A DNA stretch of 64,000 bases from NCBI RefSeq assembly GCF_010119935.1, contig NZ_CP048209.1:6484001-6548000 (forward strand), given 5' to 3'. Source of the stretch: Paenibacillus lycopersici. GTDB taxonomy: Bacteria > Bacillota > Bacilli > Paenibacillales > Paenibacillaceae. Below the pieces are notes generated by a model. The model did not search any database. It saw only the letters and a list, made by a program, of their open reading frames with translations, and was not told where the DNA came from. The position numbers and the translations under genes are program-made. Shown piece after piece: positions 37,289 to 45,263 of the stretch (position 1 is the first letter of the stretch; every line of letters begins with the position of its first letter).

Positions 37289-38080
37289 TCAGCCGCGAAG
37301 CATCAGGCGGTTCATGTAGTCGACCGTGAAGCGGACGCCCTTGTCGCCCAGCTCGCCCGTCCATACATTGGAGTGCGGCTCGATGCTCAAGCCGCCGGCG
37401 TAGCCGACGCCGTACAGGATGGACATGAACGTGCCCCAGTCCGTTTGATCGAGACCTGCCGGCGGATCGTCGAACCGTTTGCCGTCCACGATAACCGAGC
37501 CTTTGATATGCACGTGAAGGAAGCGATGGCCCCAGTCCGTCATCTCCTTCAAATAATTCTGGCCGTTATAGCGGGCATGGGACGGATCGAACTTGATGCC
37601 GAGCTCCGGCAGGTGGCCGTGAATCAGCTTCCATGCCGAGCCGTCGACGATAAAGCTGTTCCAGTGGCAGTTGTAGGTCGCGATGCGGACGCCGCGTTCC
37701 TGGCCATAGGCAAGCAGCTTCTCGAAGTAGGCGATCGCGGACTGGACGTTCTCGAAATACGAACGCTCCTCGATATAGTTGGCGCCGCAGACGAATACGG
37801 GGCAGCCCAGCTCCTGGCAGGCGTCGATCAGCGTGTACGACGCTTGCAGCTCCTCTTCGATGATGCTTCCGTCCTTCGCGATCCGGTCCGGCCCCCAGCG
37901 GCCGATGGATCCTACGGCGACGCCGGTGCGGGCGCTTGCCGCTTTAAGCTCGGGAACAACGGCCGCGAAGTCCCCTGCCGGTACCCCTACGTTAATGCAG
38001 AACTCCAGAAACTCCAAGCCGAGGCCGGCGGCGTAGTCGAAGCTTTCCGCTTTCGGTTCGGCGATAATTCCCAATTTCAT
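37289..38080 (-). CDS. Sugar phosphate isomerase/epimerase-like TIM-barrel protein
   Basis: A 263-residue protein of the xylose-isomerase-like TIM-barrel superfamily. It starts MKLGIIAEP and keeps metal-ligand candidates in YNCHWNSFI, GIKFDPSHARYNG and FLHVHIKGS, followed by LSIEPHSNVW near the end (Glu, Asp, His, Glu set). GGAGGAG precedes the ATG at 38080; a longer frame exists but lacks support. The substrate is unknown. It sits between glyA and the Gly/Cys-tail gene with its own terminator, and is absent from the B. subtilis order here, so it is an insertion. Confidence 0.85.
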   Translation of the reverse strand: MKLGIIAEPKAESFDYAAGLGLEFLEFCINVGVPAGDFAAVVPELKAASARTGVAVGSIGRWGPDRIAKDGSIIEEELQASYTLIDACQELGCPVFVCGANYIEERSYFENVQSAIAYFEKLLAYGQERGVRIATYNCHWNSFIVDGSAWKLIHGHLPELGIKFDPSHARYNGQNYLKEMTDWGHRFLHVHIKGSVIVDGKRFDDPPAGLDQTDWGTFMSILYGVGYAGGLSIEPHSNVWTGELGDKGVRFTVDYMNRLMLRG

Positions 38081-38194
38081 CGTTGTGTTCTCCTCCAATT
38101 CAGTCGTATCGCATGAAGCCGGCGGCCGAGCGCGCGTATGCGGACGGCCCTCACTACCAATTCGACAGCAAGCGCTTTATGCCTGCCCGGCATT

Positions 38195-38255
38195 TAAAAA
38201 AGCCTGCTGTGCCGCACCGCGCATCCGGAAGGAGCGCAATGCGGCCAACAGGCTT
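38195..38255 (-). terminator. Terminator of glyA
   Basis: AAGCCTGTTGGCCGCA pairs, with small interruptions, with TGCGGCACAGCAGGCTT; six T follow on the minus strand. Confidence 0.8.
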
Positions 38256-38283
38256 GACCGTCGGCGTATAATTCAGCTTGCGA

Positions 38284-39531
38284 TTAGTACGCGATGCCCG
38301 GGTAGAGCGGGTATTGCGACACGAGGTCGCTGACCATGCCGCGCGCTTTGGCCAGCACGGCCTCGTCTTTCGGGTTCTTCAGCGTCATCGCGATCACTTC
38401 CGCGATCGTCTTCATCGCTTCGACGTCCATGCCGCGCGAGGTTGCCGCCGGCGTGCCGATGCGGATGCCGCTCGTGACGAACGGGCTGGTCGGATCGAAC
38501 GGAATCGCGTTCTTGTTGACCGTGATTTGGACGGAATCCAGCACATGCTCCGCGTCTTTCCCCGTGATGTTCAGGTTGCGCAGATCGATCAGCATGAGGT
38601 GGTTGTCCGTGCCGCCGGATACGATGTTGATACCTTGCGCGATCAGCGCTTCAGCCAGCGCTTGCGCGTTGGCAACGACGTTCTTGCCGTATTCCTTGAA
38701 CGAAGGCTGCAACGCTTCGCCGAACGCAACCGCTTTGGCCGCGATGATGTGCATCAGCGGACCGCCTTGGGAGCCCGGGAACACCGCTTTGTCGATTGCC
38801 TGCGCCCATGCTTTGCGGCACAGGATCATGCCGCCGCGCGGACCGCGGAGCGTTTTGTGCGTCGTCGTCGTAACGAAGTGCGCATGCGGCACCGGGCTCG
38901 GGTGGAGGCCCGCGGCGACCAAACCGGCGATATGCGCCATGTCGACGAAGAGCAGCGCGCCTACGTCGTTCGCGATCCGGCCGAGCTCTTCGAAATCGAT
39001 GATGCGCGGGTATGCCGAAGCGCCGGCAACGATCATGCGTGGGCGGTGCTTGAACGCCAGCTTGCGCACTTCCGCGTAGTCGATCGTGAACGTATCTTCG
39101 CTTACGCCGTAAGGCACGAAGTTATACAGCAGGCCGGAAGCGTTAACCGGGCTGCCGTGCGTCAAGTGGCCGCCATGCGCCAGGTTCATGCCGAGCACCG
39201 TGTCGCCAGGGTTCAATGCGGCCAGGTATACGGCCATGTTCGCCTGCGCGCCGGAATGCGGCTGCACGTTCGCGTGCTCCGCGCCGAACAGCTCCTTTGC
39301 GCGGTTGCGCGCGATATCTTCCGCGATGTCGACGTGCTCGCAGCCGCCGTAGTAGCGCTTGCCCGGGTAGCCTTCCGCGTACTTGTTCGTCAGCACGGAG
39401 CCCATGGCTTCCAGAACCGCTTCGGAGACGATGTTCTCCGATGCGATCAGCTCGATATTGTCGCGCTGGCGCTGAAGCTCCAGGCCCATGGCCTTCAGGA
39501 TTTCGGGATCTTGTTTGCGTAGGTTTTCCAT
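38284..39531 (-). CDS. glyA: Serine hydroxymethyltransferase
   Basis: PLP enzyme that turns serine and tetrahydrofolate into glycine and methylene-tetrahydrofolate. The 415-residue protein has the PLP-lysine in TTTTHKTLRGPRGG and the VVANAQALAEALI and LMLIDLRN segments of the family. TAGGAGG precedes the ATG. Its 180-base leader contains two 36-base hairpin repeats, described separately. Order ywlG-glyA follows B. subtilis. Confidence 0.98.
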   Translation of the reverse strand: MENLRKQDPEILKAMGLELQRQRDNIELIASENIVSEAVLEAMGSVLTNKYAEGYPGKRYYGGCEHVDIAEDIARNRAKELFGAEHANVQPHSGAQANMAVYLAALNPGDTVLGMNLAHGGHLTHGSPVNASGLLYNFVPYGVSEDTFTIDYAEVRKLAFKHRPRMIVAGASAYPRIIDFEELGRIANDVGALLFVDMAHIAGLVAAGLHPSPVPHAHFVTTTTHKTLRGPRGGMILCRKAWAQAIDKAVFPGSQGGPLMHIIAAKAVAFGEALQPSFKEYGKNVVANAQALAEALIAQGINIVSGGTDNHLMLIDLRNLNITGKDAEHVLDSVQITVNKNAIPFDPTSPFVTSGIRIGTPAATSRGMDVEAMKTIAEVIAMTLKNPKDEAVLAKARGMVSDLVSQYPLYPGIAY

Positions 39532-39589
39532 TGTTGCAGCCTCCTAAGATTTTGTGGCGCAGCTTTGACCGAGCGATGGGGGAAAGAGA

Positions 39590-39625
39590 ACAAAATCGCT
39601 TCGGAAGCATACGCTAAGATTTTGT
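39590..39625. repeat. 36-bp hairpin repeat, copy 1, in the glyA leader
   Basis: ACAAAATC and GATTTTGT form the outer stem; GCTTCGGAAGC is an inner palindrome. The first 28 bases are identical to copy 2. Confidence 0.9.
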
Positions 39626-39665
39626 TTGAAAGCGAAGCTTCGAGGATATGCAATCCGAGAGGAGA

Positions 39666-39701
39666 ACAAAATCGCTTCGGAAGCATACGCTTTGATTTTG
39701 T
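39666..39701. repeat. 36-bp hairpin repeat, copy 2, in the glyA leader
   Basis: Same design as copy 1, 76 bases to its right. The two copies differ at two positions near the right arm, both outside the paired ends. Both lie between ywlG and glyA. Confidence 0.9.
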
Positions 39702-39709
39702 GGCCAAGC

Positions 39710-40321
39710 TTAATCGCAATTGCCGCTTGCCGCGTCCGCCTGCGTCTCCAGCCCGTACACCGCCCGCTCGCCGCCGATCAGCTTCGGGCGGGTGAACGCC
39801 ATCGTCAGATGGGCCGAGCCGATGGACCGGATGGACGGCCGCACCGGCACGGCGACACGCTTCAGATGCATCCCGATGAACGTGTCGCCGATATCGATGC
39901 CGGCATGCGCCTGCACCGTTTCGACGAGGCAGGCATCCGGCAGCGCGCGGTAGGCGTGCGCCGCCATCGAGCCGCCCGCCTTGCGCACCGGCACGGCCGA
40001 CACAAGCTCCAGGCCGTACCGCTCCGCCGCCTCGCGCTCGATTACAAGCGCCCGGTTCAAATGCTCGCAGCATTGGAACACGGGATGGAACCCAATGTCG
40101 CGCCGGACCGCTTCAATCCCGGCATAAATCGCTTCCGCCGTCTCCGGCGTGCCGGACGTGCCGATCCGCTCGCCCAGCACCTCGCTCGTGGATACGCCGA
40201 CGACGAGCAATTGTCCTTGGCGCAGGCCAGCGGCTTGCGCCAGCTCGCGGACTACCGTCTCGACGTCCTTGGTCAACTGTTCCGAACGCCAGGCCGTTTC
40301 CTTATCGCTCACGGCAGCCAC
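39710..40321 (-). CDS. ywlG: TIGR01440/DUF436-family protein YwlG
   Basis: A 203-residue cytoplasmic protein of unknown function, conserved in Firmicutes between rpiB and glyA. Visible signature stretches are VGVSTSEVLGERIGT, FQCCEHLNRALV and GIDIGDTFIGMHLKRVAVPVR (about 141-161). The paired cysteines in QCCEHLNR are conserved in relatives as I recall them, but no reaction is known. It begins four bases after the rpiB stop, so the two are one unit. Confidence 0.92.
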   Translation of the reverse strand: MAAVSDKETAWRSEQLTKDVETVVRELAQAAGLRQGQLLVVGVSTSEVLGERIGTSGTPETAEAIYAGIEAVRRDIGFHPVFQCCEHLNRALVIEREAAERYGLELVSAVPVRKAGGSMAAHAYRALPDACLVETVQAHAGIDIGDTFIGMHLKRVAVPVRPSIRSIGSAHLTMAFTRPKLIGGERAVYGLETQADAASGNCD

Positions 40322-40324
40322 TCC

Positions 40325-40792
40325 TTATTCCGCATGAACCGGCTGGGCGTACTTCGCTTCGATCCGCTTCACCTTGTCCAAGCGGCCGACGTGACGCTCC
40401 CCGTTCGAAAACGGCGTTTCCAGCCAGATGCGGATGATTTCCTGCGCGATGCCGGGCCCGATCACGCGCTCGCCCATCGCCAGCACGTTCGTGTCGTTGT
40501 GATCGCGCGTCGCTTGCGCCGAGAACATATCGTGCACGAGCGCGCAGCGAATGCCGGTCACCTTGTTCGCCGCGATCGACATGCCGATGCCCGTGCCGCA
40601 AATGAGAATGCCGCGGTCGGCTTTCCCCGCCGCGACAAGCTCGCATACCGGAAGGGCGTAATCCGGGTAGTCTACCGACTGCGAGCAATCGCAGCCGACA
40701 TCCTCGACCTCATGGCCGAGCGATTGGATGAAGGGGACGACGACCTCTTTCAGGCTGTAGCCCCCATGGTCTGCTCCGATGGCGATTTTCAT
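40325..40792 (-). CDS. rpiB: Ribose-5-phosphate isomerase B
   Basis: Interconverts ribose 5-phosphate and ribulose 5-phosphate in the pentose phosphate pathway. The 155-residue product has MKIAIGADHGGYSLKE at its start and the active-site CGTGIGMSIAANKV; the base Cys and the HDxxSAQATRDHNDTN region are intact. The ATG at 40790-40792 follows GGGAGG; an upstream in-frame extension lacks a site. It heads the rpiB-ywlG-glyA run after a terminator. Confidence 0.96.
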   Translation of the reverse strand: MKIAIGADHGGYSLKEVVVPFIQSLGHEVEDVGCDCSQSVDYPDYALPVCELVAAGKADRGILICGTGIGMSIAANKVTGIRCALVHDMFSAQATRDHNDTNVLAMGERVIGPGIAQEIIRIWLETPFSNGERHVGRLDKVKRIEAKYAQPVHAE

Positions 40793-40881
40793 GCTTGCAT
40801 ATACCTCCCAATGTATCCGCGCAATGACGGAAAATGTCGAATTCCAATGGTCATAGTATACCTGATTTCGCCGGAAAAGAC

Positions 40882-40918
40882 GAAAAAAGAGCAAGCATGC
40901 TTACGCACGCTGCTCTTT
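40882..40918 (-). terminator. Terminator between ywlE and rpiB
   Basis: AAAGAGC pairs with GCTCTTT, extended by AGC/GCT, and six T follow on the minus strand. It separates the ywlC-mntP-ywlE and rpiB-ywlG-glyA units. Confidence 0.8.
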
Positions 40919-41066
40919 GCCCAGGCGACCGGCCGTATGATCCGATGCTCCACCGTGGTTTGTACCCACTTTCGTCGCCAGTTACATCGGAAACCGTCTT
41001 TAATTGCTTTTATCATACCGGATCAGGCCGGCAAAATCAATCCAAAGCCGCAAATCCATGCGCCCG

Positions 41067-41648
41067 TTATTTGCGGTGCTGCAGCCGGTCGAGCAGGTTG
41101 CGGAGCGCCGCTTCGATCTCGGCCGCGCTCTCCTCGTAGATCCGCAGCGAGCCGCCGAACGGATCGGCGATATCGAAGCTCGGAATGGCCGCCTCCAGCT
41201 CGAGCAGCCTGCCGCGCTCCTCGGCCGTCAGCTGTTCGCCGAGCGCCTGCTTCATCTGGAATTCCGTGTAGAGGCTCTCCAGCTCGGCTATGCGGCGCAG
41301 CGCCTCTTCGTCGCGGTTCGCGAACTCCAGCAGCGTGTGCGTCTTGTCCACGGCGCTCGGAAAACGCTGCAGCAGATGGCTTTTATGGCCGGCGGTCATC
41401 GTCAGAATGAGATCGGCCCATGTGATCGCGCCGCTGTCCAGCGCCGCGGAGCCGTTGTTATGCTCGATGTTCCGGCGGCGAAGCACGGACTGCGCGTTCT
41501 CCGAGACCGGCAGGCCGTCGACGGTGGACACGCCCGCGGAGCGAACCTCCAGCGACATCCCCCGCTCCTGCGCCATCGCCCGGAGCAGCGCTTCCGCCAT
41601 CGGCGAGCGGCAGGTATTGCCGGTGCATACGAACAAGATCCGTTTCAT
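41067..41648 (-). CDS. ywlE: Low-molecular-weight protein arginine/tyrosine phosphatase (YwlE type)
   Basis: In B. subtilis YwlE removes phosphate from arginine and counters the McsB kinase. The 193-residue product has the loop VCTGNTCRSPMAEA, with the Thr after the catalytic Cys that favours phosphoarginine, and the general-acid region IADPFGGS. It is about 40 residues longer than B. subtilis YwlE: a charged, helical insert (roughly 110-160, rich in Glu, Leu, Arg) lies before the DPFGG motif. The gene follows mntP in the usual order. Arginine specificity is inferred from the loop. Confidence 0.9.
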   Translation of the reverse strand: MKRILFVCTGNTCRSPMAEALLRAMAQERGMSLEVRSAGVSTVDGLPVSENAQSVLRRRNIEHNNGSAALDSGAITWADLILTMTAGHKSHLLQRFPSAVDKTHTLLEFANRDEEALRRIAELESLYTEFQMKQALGEQLTAEERGRLLELEAAIPSFDIADPFGGSLRIYEESAAEIEAALRNLLDRLQHRK

Positions 41649-41678
41649 GCGAAAAACCCCCTACGTTGATGGTCAAGA

Positions 41679-42248
41679 TCAGAAAATGATCAACAGCCCG
41701 AAAGTGAACAAAATGACGCCGCCGATCGCTTCCCCGTATTCGCCGAAGCTGGATCTGGCCTTGCGGCCGATCAGCAGCCCGGCGATGGACATGCCACCCC
41801 CGGCCAGCCCGAACAGGAGCACCGCTAGCAGCATATCCACGGCGAACATGCCGAGCGACAGCCCCACCGAGAACGAATCGATGCTCACGCTTAACGCGAA
41901 TATCAGCATGCCCCATGCGCTGCGGTGGTTGATGGACGAGACGGCGTCGCCGCGAAGCGAGCTGTAAATCATATGGCCGCCGAGCAGCAGCAGCAGACCG
42001 CCCGCGGCCGAAGCGGCGACGCTGCCGAGCAGCTCCCCGACGTATTTGCCCGTGAAAATCCCCATCAGCGGCATGAGGATATGAAAAAGCGCGATCAATG
42101 CGCTCAGCTTGAGAATATCCAACAGCCGAATGCCCTTGAGCCCGATGCCCACGCCGAGCGAAAAAGCGTCCATCCCGAGCGCCAGCGCAATAATAATCAG
42201 CGTGAGCAGCTGTCCGGCATGCATGCCCGCTTCCACCATCCGATCCAC
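41679..42248 (-). CDS. mntP: Manganese efflux pump, MntP family
   Basis: A 189-residue protein with six helices in two similar halves. Each half carries a metal-site motif: LALGMDAFSLGVGIG and LSVSIDSFSVGLSLG, with the paired aspartates used by MntP to export Mn(II). It corresponds to B. subtilis ywlD (mntP) by order. No Mn riboswitch was recognised upstream. Confidence 0.92.
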   Translation of the reverse strand: MDRMVEAGMHAGQLLTLIIIALALGMDAFSLGVGIGLKGIRLLDILKLSALIALFHILMPLMGIFTGKYVGELLGSVAASAAGGLLLLLGGHMIYSSLRGDAVSSINHRSAWGMLIFALSVSIDSFSVGLSLGMFAVDMLLAVLLFGLAGGGMSIAGLLIGRKARSSFGEYGEAIGGVILFTFGLLIIF

Positions 42249-42350
42249 TCCCTGTCCATCATCTCATCCAAGCATATGCGGACAAGACGGGGAAAATGAC
42301 CGGGTGATGGCGCTGGCGGGATGCCGGCAGGATTTCGCCGCCCGCGTGCG

Positions 42351-43451
42351 TTAGACGCGGACGACCGCGTGGCCGGCGGCTTTGGCCAGGCGGTTCATGA
42401 GCGCGTGCCCGATGCCCTGCTCGGGGCACGTCTCGGCCCAGATGCGCTGCACCCCCTGCGCATCGAACTCGCGCAGCGAGGCATACAAGCCGTGCGCGGC
42501 GGTGTCGAGCCGCGCCAGGCTGCCGACGACGAGCACGCAGTCGGCGTCGTACCGGGCGGCATGCTCGGCGAAGGCGAGCACGCCCGTCCGCTCGCCGTTA
42601 TCGCGCGCCGCGCGGACGGCCGCCCCGATCCAGGCGGCGACCGCTTCGGGCTCGCCCTTGACCAGCTGCATCTGCCCCTGCGGCGCATAATGCGCGTACT
42701 TCATGCCGGGCGAGCGCGGCGTCTGCCCGGCCGCCGCGTCGGACGCGGCTTCCGGCGCGGCGACGGCGTCATAGAGGACCGCTGCGCCCGCGCCCTGCAG
42801 CGCCTCGGCGGTGACCCCGCCCGGGCGCAGGATCCGCACCGTGCCGCCGTCGACGACCTCGACGACGGTCGATTCCAGGCCGACGCCCGCGGCGCCGCCG
42901 TCGACGATGCCGTCGATGCGTCCGCTGAGGTCGCCCTCCACATGGACGGCCAGCGTCGGGCTCGGGCGGCCCGACCGGTTCGCGCTCGGCGCGGCGAGCG
43001 GGCAGCCCGACGCGGCGATGAGCGCGAGCGCGACCGGGTGCGCGGGCATCCGCACCGCGACCGTGTCGAGGCCGGCCGTCACGCGCGGCGATACCGCGCC
43101 GGGCCTGACCGGCAGCACGATCGTGAGCGGCCCCGGCCAGAACCGGTCCATCAGCCGCCCGGCAAGCGTCCCGGCGCCCTCCGCCGCAAGCGGAAGCGTC
43201 AGCGCCTCGAGCTGCCCCCGCTCCGCGATATGCACGATGAGCGGATTGTCCGAAGGCCTGCCCTTGGCCTCGAAAATTCGCTCCACCGCCTCCGTGCGGC
43301 GCGCGTCGGCTCCCAGCCCGTACACGGTTTCCGTCGGGAAGGCGACGGTGCCCCCCGCCCGCAGCAGCTCCGCCGCAGCGGTCAATTCCTCGACATCCGG
43401 CGCATGACCGTCCACGCGCCACAAGCTTGTATTTCGTACTGGTAAGTTCAA
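42351..43451 (-). CDS. ywlC: L-threonylcarbamoyladenylate synthase (Sua5/YwlC type)
   Basis: Makes threonylcarbamoyl-AMP for the t6A tRNA modification. The 366-residue protein has the YrdC domain (GTVAFPTETVYGLGADA, KGRPSDNPLIVHI, MPAHPVALALI, APSANRSGRPSPT) and the C-terminal Sua5 domain (SPGMKYAHYAPQG). The start is taken as TTG at 43449-43451 behind GGAGAAGAG. A longer in-frame ATG at 43526 is unlikely because an extended -10 promoter lies between it and the TTG. Heads the ywlC-mntP-ywlE unit. Confidence 0.9.
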   Translation of the reverse strand: MNLPVRNTSLWRVDGHAPDVEELTAAAELLRAGGTVAFPTETVYGLGADARRTEAVERIFEAKGRPSDNPLIVHIAERGQLEALTLPLAAEGAGTLAGRLMDRFWPGPLTIVLPVRPGAVSPRVTAGLDTVAVRMPAHPVALALIAASGCPLAAPSANRSGRPSPTLAVHVEGDLSGRIDGIVDGGAAGVGLESTVVEVVDGGTVRILRPGGVTAEALQGAGAAVLYDAVAAPEAASDAAAGQTPRSPGMKYAHYAPQGQMQLVKGEPEAVAAWIGAAVRAARDNGERTGVLAFAEHAARYDADCVLVVGSLARLDTAAHGLYASLREFDAQGVQRIWAETCPEQGIGHALMNRLAKAAGHAVVRV

Positions 43452-43494
43452 TTTCTCTTCTCCGGCTTCTGCAAGATCGCTGATATATATTCCT

Positions 43495-43503
43495 ATTATA
43501 CCA
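43495..43503 (-). promoter_or_regulatory. Extended -10 promoter of ywlC
   Basis: TGGTATAAT on the minus strand is a perfect -10 with the TG extension; a poor TTGGTT -35 lies 19 bases upstream. About 45 bases to the TTG start. Confidence 0.65.
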
Positions 43504-43643
43504 TACGAGCCCCCTCGCGAAACCAATGCGCCCCTGAATACGCCCGCAGCGCCCGATTAGGTTTCTGCCCTCTCTTCGTCAGCATGAGGGAGAAAACCGG
43601 GCTCCCGCCCCAATGTATGCGTTTCAACAGCCCTCTCGCCGCT

Positions 43644-43672
43644 TTGACTTCGGAAATCGGCCGCGTTATGCT
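43644..43672 (+). promoter_or_regulatory. Promoter of the MFS exporter
   Basis: TTGACT, 17 bases, TATGCT on the plus strand. Transcription would begin near 43680, at the edge of the palindromic operator. Confidence 0.6.
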
Positions 43673-43684
43673 TCTAAAGCTATT

Positions 43685-43708
43685 ATATATGTCATTAGAG
43701 ACATATAT
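43685..43708. promoter_or_regulatory. Perfect palindromic operator candidate before the MFS gene
   Basis: ATATATGTC and GACATATAT, nine bases each, are separated by six. It lies just downstream of the promoter and 23 bases before the start codon, a usual place for a TetR- or MarR-type repressor site. Confidence 0.65.
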
Positions 43709-43730
43709 GGAAACAAGGAGGCATTCATTC

Positions 43731-45197
43731 ATGCAAGATTCCGCTTCACCCCGGCAAGTCCGCATCTTGCCGATCATGATTGCCATCTTCTTCGGCAGTT
43801 TCGTATCGGCGCTCAACGTCAGCACGATCAATATCGCGATTCCGGTACTGACGGAACGCTTTCACACGGAGCTGAGCACGACGCAGTGGACGTTGACGGG
43901 CTTCATGCTCGCCATGGGCACGTTCGCTCCGATAACGGGCTATTTCGGTGAACGGTTCAGCTATAAACGGCTCTTCCTGTTCGCCATGGCCGGCTTTACG
44001 GTCGCCAGCATTTGCTGCGCGCTCGCCTGGAACGTGGAGTCGCTCATCGCGTTCCGCATCCTGCAGGGCGCGTTCACCGGCATGATCTCGCCGATCACGA
44101 TGGCGATCGTCTACCAAGTCATCCCTCGCGAGAAAATCGCCATCGCCATCTCGCTGTGGGCGGCCTCGGCCATGCTCGCGCCGGCTATCGGCCCGACGTA
44201 CAGCGGCTGGCTGCTCGACAACGTCTCGTGGCACTGGCTGTTCTGGCTGAACGTGCCGATTACGATCGTCGGTATCATTTTGATCAGCGTGTACATTCCT
44301 TACTACCGGTTGAACGTTCCGAAGAAATTCGACCTGATCGGCTTCCTGACGGTCATCGTCAGCAGCTCGACCCTGCTCGTCGCCTTGTCCCACGGAAACG
44401 AATGGGGCTGGCAGTCGTGGCAGACGCTCGCCTTGTTCATCTCAGGCATCGTGTTCCTGGGGCTGTTCATCTGGCGCGAGCTGACGACGGACACGCCGCT
44501 GCTCAACCTGCGCGTCCTGAAGATCAGCCGCTACAGCATCGCGCTGCTCATCTCGAGCATTATTACGATCAGCCTGTATTCCGGCACCTTCCTGACGCCG
44601 GTGTTCCTGCAGAACATCCAGTCCGTCACGCCGCTCGACACCGGCTTGATTCTGCTGCCCGCCTCGCTGGCGATGGCGTTCATGATGCCGGTCGTCGGCA
44701 AACTGTATACCAAAATCGGCCCGCGCGCCCTGCTCTGCATCGGCATCGTCCTCATGTCGCTCGGCACGCTGCCGCTCAGCTGGCTCAGCATCGACATCTC
44801 GCACCGGTACATCATCTTCTGCATGATCATCCGGAACGTCGGCATTTCGTTCGCGATGATGCCTGCGAGCAACGCGGGCATGGAAGCCGTGCCGAAGCAG
44901 TTCAGCGGCCATGCTTCGTCGCTGAACAACTGGGTTCGCAACGTGCTCGGCTCGTTCGCGATCGCGGTGTTCACGTCCTTGCTGTCCTCGCGGGCTGCCC
45001 ATCACGCGGCGGATTTCGCCAAAGCCGGCGCGACGGACAAAACGCATATTACGTTCATGTCCTTCACGATGAGCGTCGACGACGTCTACCTGATCGCTTC
45101 GATCATCGCGATCGCCGCGCTTCCGGTTGCCCTGTTCCTGCCGAAGCTGAAGCCGCAGCCAAGCAAGCGGCCCGAAGGGGAGAAAGCGGCGGCATAA
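43731..45197 (+). CDS. MFS drug exporter, DHA2 (14-helix, EmrB/QacA) family
   Basis: A 488-residue membrane protein with about 14 helices, a proton-driven exporter type. Motif A-like GYFGERFSYKRLFL follows helix 2, and the motif C-like region GPTYSGWLLDNVSWHWLFWLNVPI (about 146-169) is typical of the DHA2 group. The ATG at 43731 was chosen for its AAGGAGG site; the frame is open further upstream but covers the promoter. Ends at a terminator shared with spoIIR. No regulator gene is adjacent. The substrate is unknown. Confidence 0.92.
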   Translation: MQDSASPRQVRILPIMIAIFFGSFVSALNVSTINIAIPVLTERFHTELSTTQWTLTGFMLAMGTFAPITGYFGERFSYKRLFLFAMAGFTVASICCALAWNVESLIAFRILQGAFTGMISPITMAIVYQVIPREKIAIAISLWAASAMLAPAIGPTYSGWLLDNVSWHWLFWLNVPITIVGIILISVYIPYYRLNVPKKFDLIGFLTVIVSSSTLLVALSHGNEWGWQSWQTLALFISGIVFLGLFIWRELTTDTPLLNLRVLKISRYSIALLISSIITISLYSGTFLTPVFLQNIQSVTPLDTGLILLPASLAMAFMMPVVGKLYTKIGPRALLCIGIVLMSLGTLPLSWLSIDISHRYIIFCMIIRNVGISFAMMPASNAGMEAVPKQFSGHASSLNNWVRNVLGSFAIAVFTSLLSSRAAHHAADFAKAGATDKTHITFMSFTMSVDDVYLIASIIAIAALPVALFLPKLKPQPSKRPEGEKAAA

Positions 45198-45224
45198 GGC
45201 ATGCCCGCAGCTAGAATAACAGAC

Positions 45225-45260
45225 AAAAGCTCAAGCGCTTCCGAGGCGCTTGAGCTTTTT
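45225..45260. terminator. Bidirectional terminator between the MFS gene and spoIIR
   Basis: AAAAGCTCAAGCGC pairs with GCGCTTGAGCTTTT, with T runs in both directions. The two genes converge here. Confidence 0.92.
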
Positions 45261-45263
45261 GTT

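Noticed and set aside
43452..43526. Upstream ATG start for ywlC
   Set aside because: An extended -10 promoter lies between that ATG and the TTG start, so the codon would not be in the mRNA.
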